Shown here: piece after piece, positions 25,865 to 35,260 of the stretch
Numbering within the stretch: position 1 is the first letter of the stretch
How the letters are laid out: every line of letters begins with the position of its first letter
Assembly: GCA_003210755.1 (NCBI GenBank)
Contig: QCUL01000005.1
Coordinates: 1-64,000 of the forward strand
Reading direction: 5' to 3'
Source: Synechococcus sp. AG-679-C18
GTDB lineage: Bacteria; Cyanobacteriota; Cyanobacteriia; PCC-6307; Cyanobiaceae
Length of the DNA: 64,000 nt
Made by a program: the position numbers and the translations under genes
Notes under the pieces: generated by a model
What the model was told of the DNA's origin: nothing
Seen by the model: only the letters and a program-made list of their open reading frames with translations
Database searches by the model: none

Positions 25865-28252
25865 TCAGCCCTCCACCGGCTCAATCGGAGCCAAGCGTGG
25901 ATCGAGGATTTTGGGGCCCATCCCGGAAAACTTGACCGCGATCGAGACCTTCTCACCACTCCCGAAGGTGTGAGTGATTTCTCCAATCCCAAAACTTGCG
26001 TGGCTCACCTGATCACCAACACTCCAGCTTCTACCGGGAGCTGGGCCGGCCTGACGACGGCGTACGGCATTGGCAGGAGCGCTGCTGGGTTGAGCCCGGT
26101 CCACTCTGGTGAGGCGCTCTAGCCGTTGCTCCCGGCGGATCGCGGCCCCACCAGAGCGGGGGATATCTCCCTGCACCAACGCTTCTGGCAATTCGGAAAG
26201 GAACACGCTCGGGATAGCAGGCTCGCGCATCCCGCCCCACAACCGCCGCTCGCTGGCGTGGGAAAGAAACAAACGCTCCTTGGCTCGGGTGATCCCTACA
26301 TAACAGAGCCGTCGCTCTTCCTCCAGCGAAGCCGGATCGTCGAGTGATCGGTAACTCGGGAACAGGCCTTGCTCGAGACCTACCAAACACACCAGCGGAA
26401 ATTCCAACCCCTTGCTGCTGTGCAGGGTCATCAATGTCACCCGATCGGCTTTGGTGTCTTTGCTATCGGCATCACTCGCCAGGGCCGCGGAGGCGAGGAA
26501 GCCTTCCAGATCACCTTCATCATTTTCTTCCTGATACTGCAACGCTGCATTCACCAGCTCCTGGAGATTGCGGCGGCGTTCCTCTGCCTCATCGGTAGCC
26601 TCCGCGATCAGCTCGCTCACGTAACCGCTTTTTTCGAGCACGTGCTGAATCAACTCCGACGGAGGGGTGTCGTGAATGCGTTGTTTGAGATCACGAATCA
26701 GCTCGCAAAACTGCAGAAGCCCGCGGGAAGATCGACCACCCAGTGAACGGGCCGCTTCCGGATCACTCACCACATCCCAGAGAGGAATCCCGAGCTGGTT
26801 CGCCGCATCAGCGCAGCGCTGGATGGTGGTCTTGCCGATACCGCGCTTTGGCACGTTGATCACCCGCAGCAGGCTGACCGTATCGGCGGGATTGATCAGC
26901 AGGCGCAGGTAGCCCAGCACATCCTTAATCTCGCGCCGGTCATAGAAGCGCAGTCCACCCACCACGACATAAGGAATTCGCCAGCGCACCAGCGACTCTT
27001 CTATCGCGCGCGACTGAGCATTGGTGCGATACAGCACGGCCATATCACCCCAGGTGAGCTCAGGGTTGGCGGCCTCCATCATGCGGAGACGGTGCACCAC
27101 GGCTTCAGCTTCGGCAATCTCGTCATCGCAACGGGTGAGGGTGATCAATTCACCCTCACCCCTGGTGGGGCGAAGCACCTTGTCGATCCGCTCACTGTTG
27201 TTGGCGATCAGGGCATTAGCCGCTTCGAGGATCGTGGCGGTGGAGCGGTAATTTTCCTCCAGCTTCACCATCGTTCGGGTGGCATCATCCGGCGCTTTAT
27301 CACCGAAGTCGTCCTGAAAGCCCATCAGGATCGTGAAATCAGCGGCCCGAAAGCTGTAAATGCTCTGGTCCGCATCACCCACCACAAACACCGACCGTCC
27401 AGTCCAGCTGTCATAGGCCTGAGGATCCTTTCCATCGGTGACCAACAATTTGATCAGCTCGTACTGGGTGCGGTTCGTGTCTTGATATTCATCCACTAAC
27501 ACGTGGGCAAAACGACGGTGCCAATAGCGGCGAACCTGCTCGTTCTGCTGGAGCAATTGAACGGGCAGAAGAAGTAAATCATCGAAATCGAGGGCATTGT
27601 TTGCTGCAAGAGCCCTTCGATAGCGACGGTAGACGTCTGCGGTGAGCTTGCCTCGCTGCCCCTCGGCATTGGCTTCAAGATCCTCTGGTGACCAGCTTTG
27701 ATTTTTTGCATTACTAATCGCCCAACGAACCTTCTTGGGCTCAAATCGCTTGGGATCTAATTGAAGTTCTTGAGTAACGATCTCCTTCACGAGACTCTGG
27801 GCATCAGCCTCGTCGTAAATCGAAAACTGCTTGGTCCAGGACAGGCCCTCTGGATCTTTGAACTTATCGATATCGAAACGAAGCATGCGGGCAAACAGGG
27901 CATGGAAGGTGCCAATCCACAACTCCTTGGTCACCTCCCGGTAAATACGAGAACGCAGCTGCCTCTGCTCCACGAGCGGCAAGGTGCTCCAGGGCTGGCC
28001 GAACTGGCTCTGAGCGAGACGATGGGCGAGCAGCAGCTCCAACCGCTCCTTCATTTCTCGGGCAGCTTTATTGGTAAAGGTCACCGCCAGGATCTGGGCA
28101 GGATCAACACCGTGTTCCCCAATCAAGTGGGCGATGCGATGGGTGAGGGCCCGTGTCTTTCCACTCCCAGCGCCCGCCACCACCAATAGCGGTCCTTCGT
28201 GGTGATCCACCGCACTGCGCTGGGCGTCGTTGAGGCCGGCGAGGAAACTCAT
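25865..28252 (-). CDS. pcrA: UvrD/PcrA/Rep-type superfamily 1A DNA helicase
   Basis: A 795-residue 3'-5' helicase. Seen in order: LNDAQRSAVDHHEGPLLVVA with the Q motif, Walker A (GAGSGKT), AVTFTNKAAREMKERL (motif Ia), DEYQDTN (motif II), VVGDADQSIYSFRAAD (motif III), NYRSTATIL (motif IV), TLMTLHSSKGLEFP (motif V) and RRLCYVGITRAKERLFL (motif VI). The C-terminal tail ends in a small SH3-like segment (VGDQVSHASFGIGEITHTFG) typical of PcrA/UvrD. ATG 28252 is the start. It acts in nucleotide excision repair and replication restart. It diverges from the glycan operon starting at 28293, with only about 40 bases between them. Confidence 0.92.
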   Translation of the reverse strand: MSFLAGLNDAQRSAVDHHEGPLLVVAGAGSGKTRALTHRIAHLIGEHGVDPAQILAVTFTNKAAREMKERLELLLAHRLAQSQFGQPWSTLPLVEQRQLRSRIYREVTKELWIGTFHALFARMLRFDIDKFKDPEGLSWTKQFSIYDEADAQSLVKEIVTQELQLDPKRFEPKKVRWAISNAKNQSWSPEDLEANAEGQRGKLTADVYRRYRRALAANNALDFDDLLLLPVQLLQQNEQVRRYWHRRFAHVLVDEYQDTNRTQYELIKLLVTDGKDPQAYDSWTGRSVFVVGDADQSIYSFRAADFTILMGFQDDFGDKAPDDATRTMVKLEENYRSTATILEAANALIANNSERIDKVLRPTRGEGELITLTRCDDEIAEAEAVVHRLRMMEAANPELTWGDMAVLYRTNAQSRAIEESLVRWRIPYVVVGGLRFYDRREIKDVLGYLRLLINPADTVSLLRVINVPKRGIGKTTIQRCADAANQLGIPLWDVVSDPEAARSLGGRSSRGLLQFCELIRDLKQRIHDTPPSELIQHVLEKSGYVSELIAEATDEAEERRRNLQELVNAALQYQEENDEGDLEGFLASAALASDADSKDTKADRVTLMTLHSSKGLEFPLVCLVGLEQGLFPSYRSLDDPASLEEERRLCYVGITRAKERLFLSHASERRLWGGMREPAIPSVFLSELPEALVQGDIPRSGGAAIRREQRLERLTRVDRAQPSSAPANAVRRRQAGPAPGRSWSVGDQVSHASFGIGEITHTFGSGEKVSIAVKFSGMGPKILDPRLAPIEPVEG

Positions 28253-28292
28253 CAAGCGAGACTATCCACAAATCAGCTCAACACCACTCGTT

Positions 28293-29345
28293 GTGCAGCA
28301 GCTACCCCTGCTAATGATCGCTGACACAAGCGCGCCAGAGGCCTTGGGCAGCAAACTCGTTCGCGGCGCCGAGGCCATTGGACTGCGGGTGGGCCACGAT
28401 CTGAAAATCACGTACACCTCTCCTGCTCCTCAGTTCTCGCGGTCAATGCAGCGCCTGCGAGGCAAGTTGTTCTACCGGCTGGCCGATCGCCGCAGTTGGG
28501 AATGGTGGGGATTTCAGCGGCGGCTACTCGATCAGATCCGCACACTGCGCCCCAAACTAGTTCTCGTCACAGGGGTACTGCCTCTTCATCCCTCTGTGAT
28601 GAACAAGATCAAGGAAGAGGGCGGCCGAATCGCCAACTACCTCACCGATGATCCCTGGAATCCGATTCATCGCCGCCGCAGCTTTCTGAGAAACCTTCAC
28701 CTCTACGACCACATCTTCAGTACAAAACAGGCTCTTCGAGGCCAACTTGAGAAAGCCGGCACCCCCTCAACCAGCTGGCTGCCCTTCGCCTACGACCCAG
28801 CCCTGCATCACCCACCGATTCAGTCGTCAGTACTTCCAGCTACAGACGTGCTTTTCATTGGCACTGGTGCCTCTGAAAGACTGCCCTGGCTACTGGCCTT
28901 GCAGGGCCTTCCCGGAGTGCAATGCCGCATCCACGGAAACAGTTGGGAAAGGCTTGGCACTCCGGGCTGGGATCGCCGGCCTGCGGTTACCGGTGAGGAT
29001 TACTGCAGTGCAATGCACGGTGCCGGCATCGCGCTGGGGCTTCTGCGTGAGGCCAACGGTGACCTTTCTACTGATCGCTCCTATGAAATCGGGGCCATTG
29101 GAGGCTGCGGTCTCTATCAAGACTCCTTAGAGCACCGGGCCCTCTTGGCCCACTACCCAGATGAGGGATTTTTTTCCTCCCCGGCACAACTGCGAGAACG
29201 GGTGCAGCACTTGCTCGAAAATCCTGGCCTAAGGAAGAAATTACGGGAGCTAGGGGCACAAGCCCTACGCCGGCCGGAACATACCTATGCCGCTCGTCTG
29301 CAAACCATGCTCCAGTGGTCTGACCAGTTCGCATTCAAGCGATGA
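28293..29345 (+). CDS. CgeB-like glycosyltransferase
   Basis: The protein starts (V)QQLPLLMIADTSAPEALGSK and has LVLVTGVLPLHP, ANYLTDDPWNP and a C-terminal SYEIGAIGGCGLYQDSLEHRALL segment followed by a DEGFFSSPAQLRERVQHLL tail. The acidic residue before a glycine-poor IGAIGG loop and the F..P.EL tail are those of the CgeB/GT4-like group. I take GTG 28293 as start since it keeps the first beta strand; ATG 28314 is the alternative. It opens the plus-strand glycan operon; its stop overlaps the next ATG (ATGA). Confidence 0.7.
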   Translation: MQQLPLLMIADTSAPEALGSKLVRGAEAIGLRVGHDLKITYTSPAPQFSRSMQRLRGKLFYRLADRRSWEWWGFQRRLLDQIRTLRPKLVLVTGVLPLHPSVMNKIKEEGGRIANYLTDDPWNPIHRRRSFLRNLHLYDHIFSTKQALRGQLEKAGTPSTSWLPFAYDPALHHPPIQSSVLPATDVLFIGTGASERLPWLLALQGLPGVQCRIHGNSWERLGTPGWDRRPAVTGEDYCSAMHGAGIALGLLREANGDLSTDRSYEIGAIGGCGLYQDSLEHRALLAHYPDEGFFSSPAQLRERVQHLLENPGLRKKLRELGAQALRRPEHTYAARLQTMLQWSDQFAFKR

Positions 29346-30544
29346 GAATCACCATCGTGGTGGGTGGGCGCTGGCATGCCTTCGATTTGGCTCAGCAACT
29401 TCAAGTCCATGGTCATCTCCACCGACTGATCACCAATTACCCCCGTTGGTTTGTCAAGCGCTGGGGCATCCCCTCAGAAAAGGTGGTGAGCTTGCCCTTC
29501 ACTTTTTGGGTCGTGAAGGCGATCTACAAGCTCGGAGGCGAAGCCCTGATGATGCGCTTCCAGTGGTGGGTGCATCGCTGGTTCGCCCAGCGTGCCGCGC
29601 ACCACCTGGAGGGCAGTGAGCTCATTCATGGCTGGTCACAATGGAGCGAGCCAAGCCTCTGCTGGGCTCAACAGCGACAGATCCCCACCGTGCTTGAGCG
29701 CTCCTCTGCTCACATCCTCGAGCAGAGTCGGTTGTTAACAGAGGAACATCGCCGATTAGGTCTGCATTGGCCCCCAACCCATCCACGGATCGAGGCCATG
29801 GAGCTGCGCGAATACGTCCTCTGCAGTGCCATCGCCGTCCCGAGTCTTTTCGTGGAACGCAGCTTCATCGCCCGTCACATGAACCCAGCCCTGCTGCATC
29901 GCAATGCCCTTGGCGTGAACGTGGAGAAGTTCAAACCTTCGGCGCTGCCGCCAGCTGCGCCCAACCTGGCGGGGTTGAAGGCGATCTACGCAGGCTCGCT
30001 ATCAGTGCGTAAAGGCATTCCCGATTTACTCACGGCGTTCCAAGCCGCAAACCTTCCAGACGCCAGTCTCACCCTGCTAGGTGGACACACCTCTGAACTC
30101 GAGGACCTTCTCAAGCGACAACCTCCCTGCGTCAGGTCCTTGGGGCATCGACCTCAAGCGGAACTGGTGATGCACTACCAACAAGGCCATTGCTTTGTGA
30201 TTGCTTCAATCGAAGAAGGAATGGCCATGGTCCAGATGCAGGCCCTGGCCTGCGGCCTTCCCCTGATTTGTACCACTAACACCGGTGGCGAGGATTTACT
30301 CCGCCTCCAGGGCGCCCAAAGCGAGGGCAACCCGCTGGACATCCAGCAATTCCCTGCCGGATTTGTCATACCCATCCACCGACCGGATGCCATGGCTCGA
30401 TGCCTGCAGCGCCTCCAAAACGAGCCACAGCTTTGGGAGCGCATGCGAAAAGCTGCACTGGAACTCGCCAGCAGCGAGTTGAGCTGGAGCACCTATGGCG
30501 AACGCGCCATCTCTCACTACAAATCCCTGCTGCAGCAACGATGA
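29342..30544 (+). CDS. GT4 family glycosyltransferase
   Basis: A 400-residue GT-B enzyme: MRITIVVGGRWHAFDLAQQL at the N-terminus, LKAIYAGSLSVRKGIPDLLTAF at the start of the C-terminal domain and SIEEGMAMVQMQALACGLPLICT as the nucleotide-sugar binding motif with the conserved E-x7-E pattern. An unusual VPSLFVERSF motif precedes the linker, as in several cyanobacterial GT4 enzymes. Donor and acceptor are unknown. It overlaps both neighbours by ATGA, so the operon is translationally coupled. Confidence 0.82.
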   Translation: MRITIVVGGRWHAFDLAQQLQVHGHLHRLITNYPRWFVKRWGIPSEKVVSLPFTFWVVKAIYKLGGEALMMRFQWWVHRWFAQRAAHHLEGSELIHGWSQWSEPSLCWAQQRQIPTVLERSSAHILEQSRLLTEEHRRLGLHWPPTHPRIEAMELREYVLCSAIAVPSLFVERSFIARHMNPALLHRNALGVNVEKFKPSALPPAAPNLAGLKAIYAGSLSVRKGIPDLLTAFQAANLPDASLTLLGGHTSELEDLLKRQPPCVRSLGHRPQAELVMHYQQGHCFVIASIEEGMAMVQMQALACGLPLICTTNTGGEDLLRLQGAQSEGNPLDIQQFPAGFVIPIHRPDAMARCLQRLQNEPQLWERMRKAALELASSELSWSTYGERAISHYKSLLQQR

Positions 30545-31494
30545 TCTCTCTAGAGCCAATCTCAATTGTTCTGCCGGTGTATGGACGCCCGGAGTTACTA
30601 CCGGAGGCTTTGAACAGCGTGTTGCAGCAGGAGAGTTCCCAGTGGCAGCTGCTCATTGCAGACGATGGCTCCGATCAACAAACCCAGGCCCTTTTGCAGC
30701 AATGGATCAACTCTCATGACAACGGGCGCATCGATTGGGTACGCCGACCCCGAAACCTCGGACTATTCGCCAACCTGAACCAGGCCCTACAAGACATTGA
30801 CAACAAGTGGGCGCTGCTGCTGTGCAGTGATGATTATCTATACCCCACTGCGATCACCACCGTTCAGGAGTGTCGGCGGCGCTGGCCAGAAGCTGGCCTG
30901 ATTCTCTCCACGTTTGACTCCATCAATAGTGATGGCAGCTCGAGACCACCAGATAGTGCATTGCACCACGATCAAGTCAGCCGATCCACAGCACTGATCT
31001 CTCCTAAGCGACTAGTACCGAAACTGTTGGAACTCGGCAGCCTCAACGGCAATCTCACTGGGATGGCATTCTCTCGCAGCCTCTGGCAAGCCTCAGGAGC
31101 ATTCCGCGAAGATTGGAGGCATGCTGCGGACTGGGAGTGGTTGCTTCGTGCCGCCGAGCAGGGTCCCGTAGTGCTGAACCGTATTCCGATGGCATCCGTT
31201 CGAACCCATGAGGCTCAGCTTTCAAACAGCAATCGGCGCTCCGGTCATGAACTTTTGGAGGTGGCTGAAGTTGTACGCCGCCTGCGTTCCCATCCACTCC
31301 TCACCGAAGAACCGCGCCGCCATCAATGGGCAGCACATGTGATGCAGCATCAACTTTGGAATTTGATCAAACAAATTCCTCGCCACGGGACAGGTCCCCT
31401 GATCGAGGGACTGCGAAGCATTCGAACCTCCTCTGGCTTGCGTCGCACAACGATGTCCCTGTTGAAATCAGCTCCAACACGTCTGCGAAAGTGA
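30541..31494 (+). CDS. GT2 family glycosyltransferase
   Basis: From ATG 30541 the product has 317 residues and begins with EPISIVLPVYGRPELLPEAL. It then has LLIADDGSDQQ (first aspartates), LLCSDDYLYP as the DXD-like metal motif, and DWRHAADWEWLLRAAEQG, where the catalytic base in the ED/DWEW segment is expected. This is the GT-A fold of family 2. A longer frame back to 30400 lies within the previous gene and is not used. The start overlaps the previous stop as ATGA. Confidence 0.82.
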   Translation: MISLEPISIVLPVYGRPELLPEALNSVLQQESSQWQLLIADDGSDQQTQALLQQWINSHDNGRIDWVRRPRNLGLFANLNQALQDIDNKWALLLCSDDYLYPTAITTVQECRRRWPEAGLILSTFDSINSDGSSRPPDSALHHDQVSRSTALISPKRLVPKLLELGSLNGNLTGMAFSRSLWQASGAFREDWRHAADWEWLLRAAEQGPVVLNRIPMASVRTHEAQLSNSNRRSGHELLEVAEVVRRLRSHPLLTEEPRRHQWAAHVMQHQLWNLIKQIPRHGTGPLIEGLRSIRTSSGLRRTTMSLLKSAPTRLRK

Positions 31495-31540
31495 CTTGTC
31501 ACTCGGAGCTCGTGTGGAGCTGATCGAAGTCACTGAACCA

Positions 31541-33037
31541 ATGGCGAAAAATGGCCGACTTCGCCAATTGCTGGGCCCTGCCGGTGTATTGCTTCATCCT
31601 GTAAAAAGCCTCCTGCTGCTGCTGTTGGCCTGTGTTCCGTTGGTGCCTTTTGCGAGCCAACCACTAGGAGTTCCACTGGCGGCTTTCAGCACCTACTTGT
31701 TGCTCATGGCGGTGCGTCTCGAGGAGTCCTGGCTCGACATCACACCATTAGCTCCCCTGACCATTGTCTGCCTGGGCGCCTGGCTGCGATGTGGCCTGGG
31801 AGGACTGCTGCTCTCCCTGGGAAAACCTATGGCCAAGGATGCCATTTGGGCACAACTTCCCCAGAGCCAACTGCTTTGGCTGACCCTCACAGCCCTGGTT
31901 GTTGCCCTCTTCAGCCTCAAAAGACCTAAGCAACCCAAAGCACATGCAATCACTAGTCAGAAGTCGAAGCAACAACCGTTAATCAGCCTCACAATTGTTG
32001 GCGGATTATTTGCAGTTCTCAGCATTGGCATTGGAGCGTTCGCTGGCACACTTGACCGCAATCCAGAAAGCTACCTCTACTGGCTTAACCAACGCTGGCA
32101 GCCAGATACATTTTTTACAGCTTTTTCACGCTTTAGAGATATATTTTTCTTCTTATTTCCTTTGGCCTTCTTCAAAGCCAAACGAAGCTATCAGCGCATA
32201 TTAATCGGTGGGATGTTTTCCCTCTACATTCTGATTGCACTTCCTCTAGGAGGGCGAGGACTTGTCTTATACCCAATTCTTTATGCAGCATTAGGACTCT
32301 GGCTCACCAACATCCCGATCAAAACCATCCGAATTCTTTTTGCATTCATTCTTGTAATTGCGATCACCATCATTCCAACCATCGCCATCTACCGAGGCGA
32401 TCCAGAATTCCAAACTGCAGATCGAGGAGATTACATCGCAAGAGCATCAATATTTAGCAAAGTCGCTCAGAAGCTGATCACGCAGTCAGATATTCCATCG
32501 TTGCTTGGCAGCACAGGCCAATCACTTTATGCATGTTCAGATGGTTACCTCTTTCAAGAACCTGCAGCAAGCAGGCCACGGGCAGGCTTCCATCGAATGG
32601 AAGCTTTCTTAACAGCATGGATCCCTTCCCTACTAATCCCCAAAACCATCCCAGTGCGTGACTCACACATCATTGCCGAGGAAGCGCGTGGTAGTAGTCG
32701 CCTGGAAGCAGAAACCATGAATTACACCTCCTTTAACTGCATCTCTCTAGGAGGTGATCTCTATTGGCGAGGTGGCTGGTTCGGCGTAATCATCGGTTCG
32801 AGCCTCGCTGCAATTGCATACCGGATGCTGAGTAGCCTTTGGTACAGAAACGCAAGTTGGGATTCTGCATGGCAAATATTGTTACTCATCTTCCCCGCCA
32901 CATTCTTAGCTATGTATCCGGCCGGAAGCGTTGGAGAAACTGCTTGGCTTTGGATGTGGGATTTACCCAAATATGTTGTCTTATTGATCCTGGCCTATTT
33001 AATCGCAGGCCGCTTTAAAAAAGCATCAAACTCATAA
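31541..33037 (+). CDS. Wzy-like O-antigen/capsule polymerase candidate (membrane protein)
   Basis: About 498 residues with ten or more hydrophobic helices, for example LLLLLLACVPLVPF, ISLTIVGGLFAVLSIGIGAF and LFAFILVIAITIIPTIAIYRG. A long polar loop after the central helices (from about YRGDPEFQTADRGDY to GGDLYWRGGWFG) is placed as in Wzy-type polymerases, which have a large periplasmic loop. There is no sequence signature that proves polymerase function; the call rests on topology and on the nearby flippase and transferases. ATG 31541 is preferred, but in-frame GTG or TTG codons upstream (31496-31514) are possible. The 5' part is GC-rich, the 3' part AT-richer. Confidence 0.6.
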   Translation: MAKNGRLRQLLGPAGVLLHPVKSLLLLLLACVPLVPFASQPLGVPLAAFSTYLLLMAVRLEESWLDITPLAPLTIVCLGAWLRCGLGGLLLSLGKPMAKDAIWAQLPQSQLLWLTLTALVVALFSLKRPKQPKAHAITSQKSKQQPLISLTIVGGLFAVLSIGIGAFAGTLDRNPESYLYWLNQRWQPDTFFTAFSRFRDIFFFLFPLAFFKAKRSYQRILIGGMFSLYILIALPLGGRGLVLYPILYAALGLWLTNIPIKTIRILFAFILVIAITIIPTIAIYRGDPEFQTADRGDYIARASIFSKVAQKLITQSDIPSLLGSTGQSLYACSDGYLFQEPAASRPRAGFHRMEAFLTAWIPSLLIPKTIPVRDSHIIAEEARGSSRLEAETMNYTSFNCISLGGDLYWRGGWFGVIIGSSLAAIAYRMLSSLWYRNASWDSAWQILLLIFPATFLAMYPAGSVGETAWLWMWDLPKYVVLLILAYLIAGRFKKASNS

Positions 33038-33039
33038 CA

Positions 33040-33723
33040 ATGATTTCAACCAAGCTTCTACCCCACCGTTCCGATGCTCGCTTAGCAGCCTTGATCACCA
33101 AGCAGATCCTCCCAGAGCTGCCTGAAATCAATTCCCTGCTAGACATTGGCTGTGGTGATGGCATTGTTGGCGACTTACTACCAAGCGATTGTGACTATCG
33201 CGGTATTGATCTCAGCAATGCCTCTATTTACGAAAAAAATACAGAAGACTCTCGAATCACCTACAGCAGGCCTGAAGATCTCAAGCAAACTCTTTGCCAA
33301 AGCGACAAAGCAGATGCTGTTTTGATGCTCGATGTACTGGAACACACTCCAACATTTACCGAACTATTTGAACTCTCCCTACCCCAAGCAAATCACTACG
33401 TCATTGTGAGTCTTCCTAACGAACTCTTTCTACTTGAGCGGCTCAAATTTATGAAAGGAAAAGAACATCCAGCCCACTCCCTTGACTTGATCAATTTACC
33501 AGTAGGATTTAAACATCAATATTTGATTAATACAGCCAAAGCACGTCAAATTCTTAGTTCAACGGCCAAGCAACATTGCTTTTATCTAAAGGAAGAGTGG
33601 CAGAGACCATTGAGAGCCAAAAACAAGCTTGTCCAGCCGGGATTGTGGCTCATACGGCAACTCAGCTCAGACCAACTCTGGAGCATGGGAAGTGTTTTTA
33701 TTTTTGAAAAGATGGTGTCTTGA
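33040..33723 (+). CDS. class I SAM-dependent methyltransferase
   Basis: The 227-residue protein has LLDIGCGDGIVGDLLP (motif I), YRGIDLSNAS with the strand-2 acidic residue and AVLMLDVLEHTPTFTEL (motif IV with the common DVLEH), then YVIVSLPNELFLLERLKF. It follows the polymerase-like gene after two bases and probably methylates a glycan precursor or its lipid carrier; the substrate is not evident. The gene and the next few kilobases are AT-richer than the flanking glycosyltransferase genes. Confidence 0.78.
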   Translation: MISTKLLPHRSDARLAALITKQILPELPEINSLLDIGCGDGIVGDLLPSDCDYRGIDLSNASIYEKNTEDSRITYSRPEDLKQTLCQSDKADAVLMLDVLEHTPTFTELFELSLPQANHYVIVSLPNELFLLERLKFMKGKEHPAHSLDLINLPVGFKHQYLINTAKARQILSSTAKQHCFYLKEEWQRPLRAKNKLVQPGLWLIRQLSSDQLWSMGSVFIFEKMVS

Positions 33724-33851
33724 AAACAATCAATTTTGAAACTTTTCTACTCCATAATGGAAACAATGAGGCAAGTGTGGAGTCTTATCTCATGAAGTCA
33801 CTGTTTTTTATTAGCAAACAATTACAGTCAACAAGGCAAAAACCTGTATGA
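33720..33851 (+). CDS. possible 43-residue small protein filling the gap before the flippase
   Basis: A frame starting with TTG 33720 overlaps the methyltransferase stop (TTGA), and its TGA overlaps the flippase ATG (ATGA at 33848-33851). It spans the whole 124-base gap without a stop and encodes NGNNEASVESYLMKSLFF in its middle. The double coupling pattern is the one used by the neighbouring real genes, which is why it is listed. It may instead be the remnant of a longer gene or a chance frame, and I recognise no family. Confidence 0.35.
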   Translation: MKTINFETFLLHNGNNEASVESYLMKSLFFISKQLQSTRQKPV

Positions 33852-35260
33852 GCATAGGGCCACCTCCCATCAAAAAAGGAGCATTTCATCTCTTCAGCGG
33901 TGCGTTAGTTGGAAGAGGATCCAATTTTATACTTAACCTCATCATCAGTAGAATATTGGGACCAAGTGGTCTTGGACTCTTTGGATTAATCCTTAGCAGC
34001 AGCCAAGCCTTCGAAATCACGGCAAGAGGCGGAGTTGACTACGGTCTTCAGTGCAAATTAAGTGAAAAAGAAACTATAAATCCTGAAAGTGTTACCAAAG
34101 CAGCGATACGTTGGGTGGAGATTGCCACTCCTATTCTTTCCGGGCTGCTTTTAATTTGGGTCATCCCCTTTCAAGGGCTTCTACCAAATACACTGCCGGT
34201 GCCGCGTCCTGCGCTGACATTACTGCTGCTACTAATTTGTATCTTTGAAAGCTTAGGTGGTCTCTCTTGGGATCTTTTTATTGTTCATGGGCAAACTCGC
34301 CTTGCAGCCCTTAGACAAGGATTATTCGCTCCTTCCAAACTCCTTTCAGCAGCAGTAGGAGCTGGCTTATATGGCGTCAGCGGGGCCTTAATCGGCTACG
34401 GCCTGATGAGCGGAATACAAACAATCTGGCTCCGAAATCGTTGTCGATTATTTTGGAAGCCTGAACTACTCCAGAAGACATCTTGGAGTCAAATTTGGCA
34501 ATTAGTTAAAAGTGGACTTCCCTTATATGGAACAAACGCACTCAATTCATTGGTCTTTCTTCCATTGCTCGCGGAAGTAGCCAATAATGCGGCAATTACA
34601 GATGTGGGATACCTACGAATAGGGCAGCTGATGGTTCAAATATTTAACATGGTACCTGGAGCATTAGCACCTTTGCTCTTTCTAAAACTTCGGTACTTAG
34701 GTACCGATCAAATCCGAACCCAAAACTCAGAATTACCGCTCCGATTAATTTGGTCTCTAGGCCTACTTAGCTTGCTCATTTATCTGTGTATCGATCGTCC
34801 TTTAATCACCCTGGTATTCGGAGACGCATTTCTTCCATCGCTTCTACCAACACGTCTTTTGGCTTTAGCAGCAGTACTCGACTCTGTTGGCCAAATGCTT
34901 CACACTCCTCTTTTGGCTAGCCAGAGGACAGGCGTTTTCATGCTCAGTCAAAATGGATCATCTCTCGTTGCAGCTTTTCTTGGATGGTGGCTGATTCCCC
35001 AATATGGATTACAGGGTTTTCTCATCGCAAAAATCAGCTATTCCTGGCTGCCCGTCTTGATTTATACAGCAGAAGCATGGCCAAGATATCTAGCACGTAT
35101 AAAGATCCTAGTTCTTTTAGTCGCGAGCATAGCCATCACTCCACTCTGCTGGCTAGATCAACCTTCATTGGTAATTCTCGCGAGTCTAATTATTGTAGTT
35201 TTTGGCATCTTTCTTAAAGAGCTTAGACAGCTAAACATTCAACCTAATACCAATCAATGA
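33848..35260 (+). CDS. Wzx-like polysaccharide flippase
   Basis: 470 residues with about 12 predicted hydrophobic helices. The start (KKGAFHLFSGALVGRGSNFI, then ISRILGPSGLGLFGLILS) is the first-helix signature of the polysaccharide transport/MATE-like flippases: a G-x-x-LGP-x-x-x-G-x-x-G pattern. The VFGDAFLPSLLPTRLLALAAV segment late in the protein is the usual conserved loop. It would move lipid-linked repeat units across the inner membrane before polymerisation by the Wzy-like protein two genes upstream. It starts at ATG 33848 and overlaps the next gene by ATGA. Confidence 0.82.
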   Translation: MSIGPPPIKKGAFHLFSGALVGRGSNFILNLIISRILGPSGLGLFGLILSSSQAFEITARGGVDYGLQCKLSEKETINPESVTKAAIRWVEIATPILSGLLLIWVIPFQGLLPNTLPVPRPALTLLLLLICIFESLGGLSWDLFIVHGQTRLAALRQGLFAPSKLLSAAVGAGLYGVSGALIGYGLMSGIQTIWLRNRCRLFWKPELLQKTSWSQIWQLVKSGLPLYGTNALNSLVFLPLLAEVANNAAITDVGYLRIGQLMVQIFNMVPGALAPLLFLKLRYLGTDQIRTQNSELPLRLIWSLGLLSLLIYLCIDRPLITLVFGDAFLPSLLPTRLLALAAVLDSVGQMLHTPLLASQRTGVFMLSQNGSSLVAAFLGWWLIPQYGLQGFLIAKISYSWLPVLIYTAEAWPRYLARIKILVLLVASIAITPLCWLDQPSLVILASLIIVVFGIFLKELRQLNIQPNTNQ

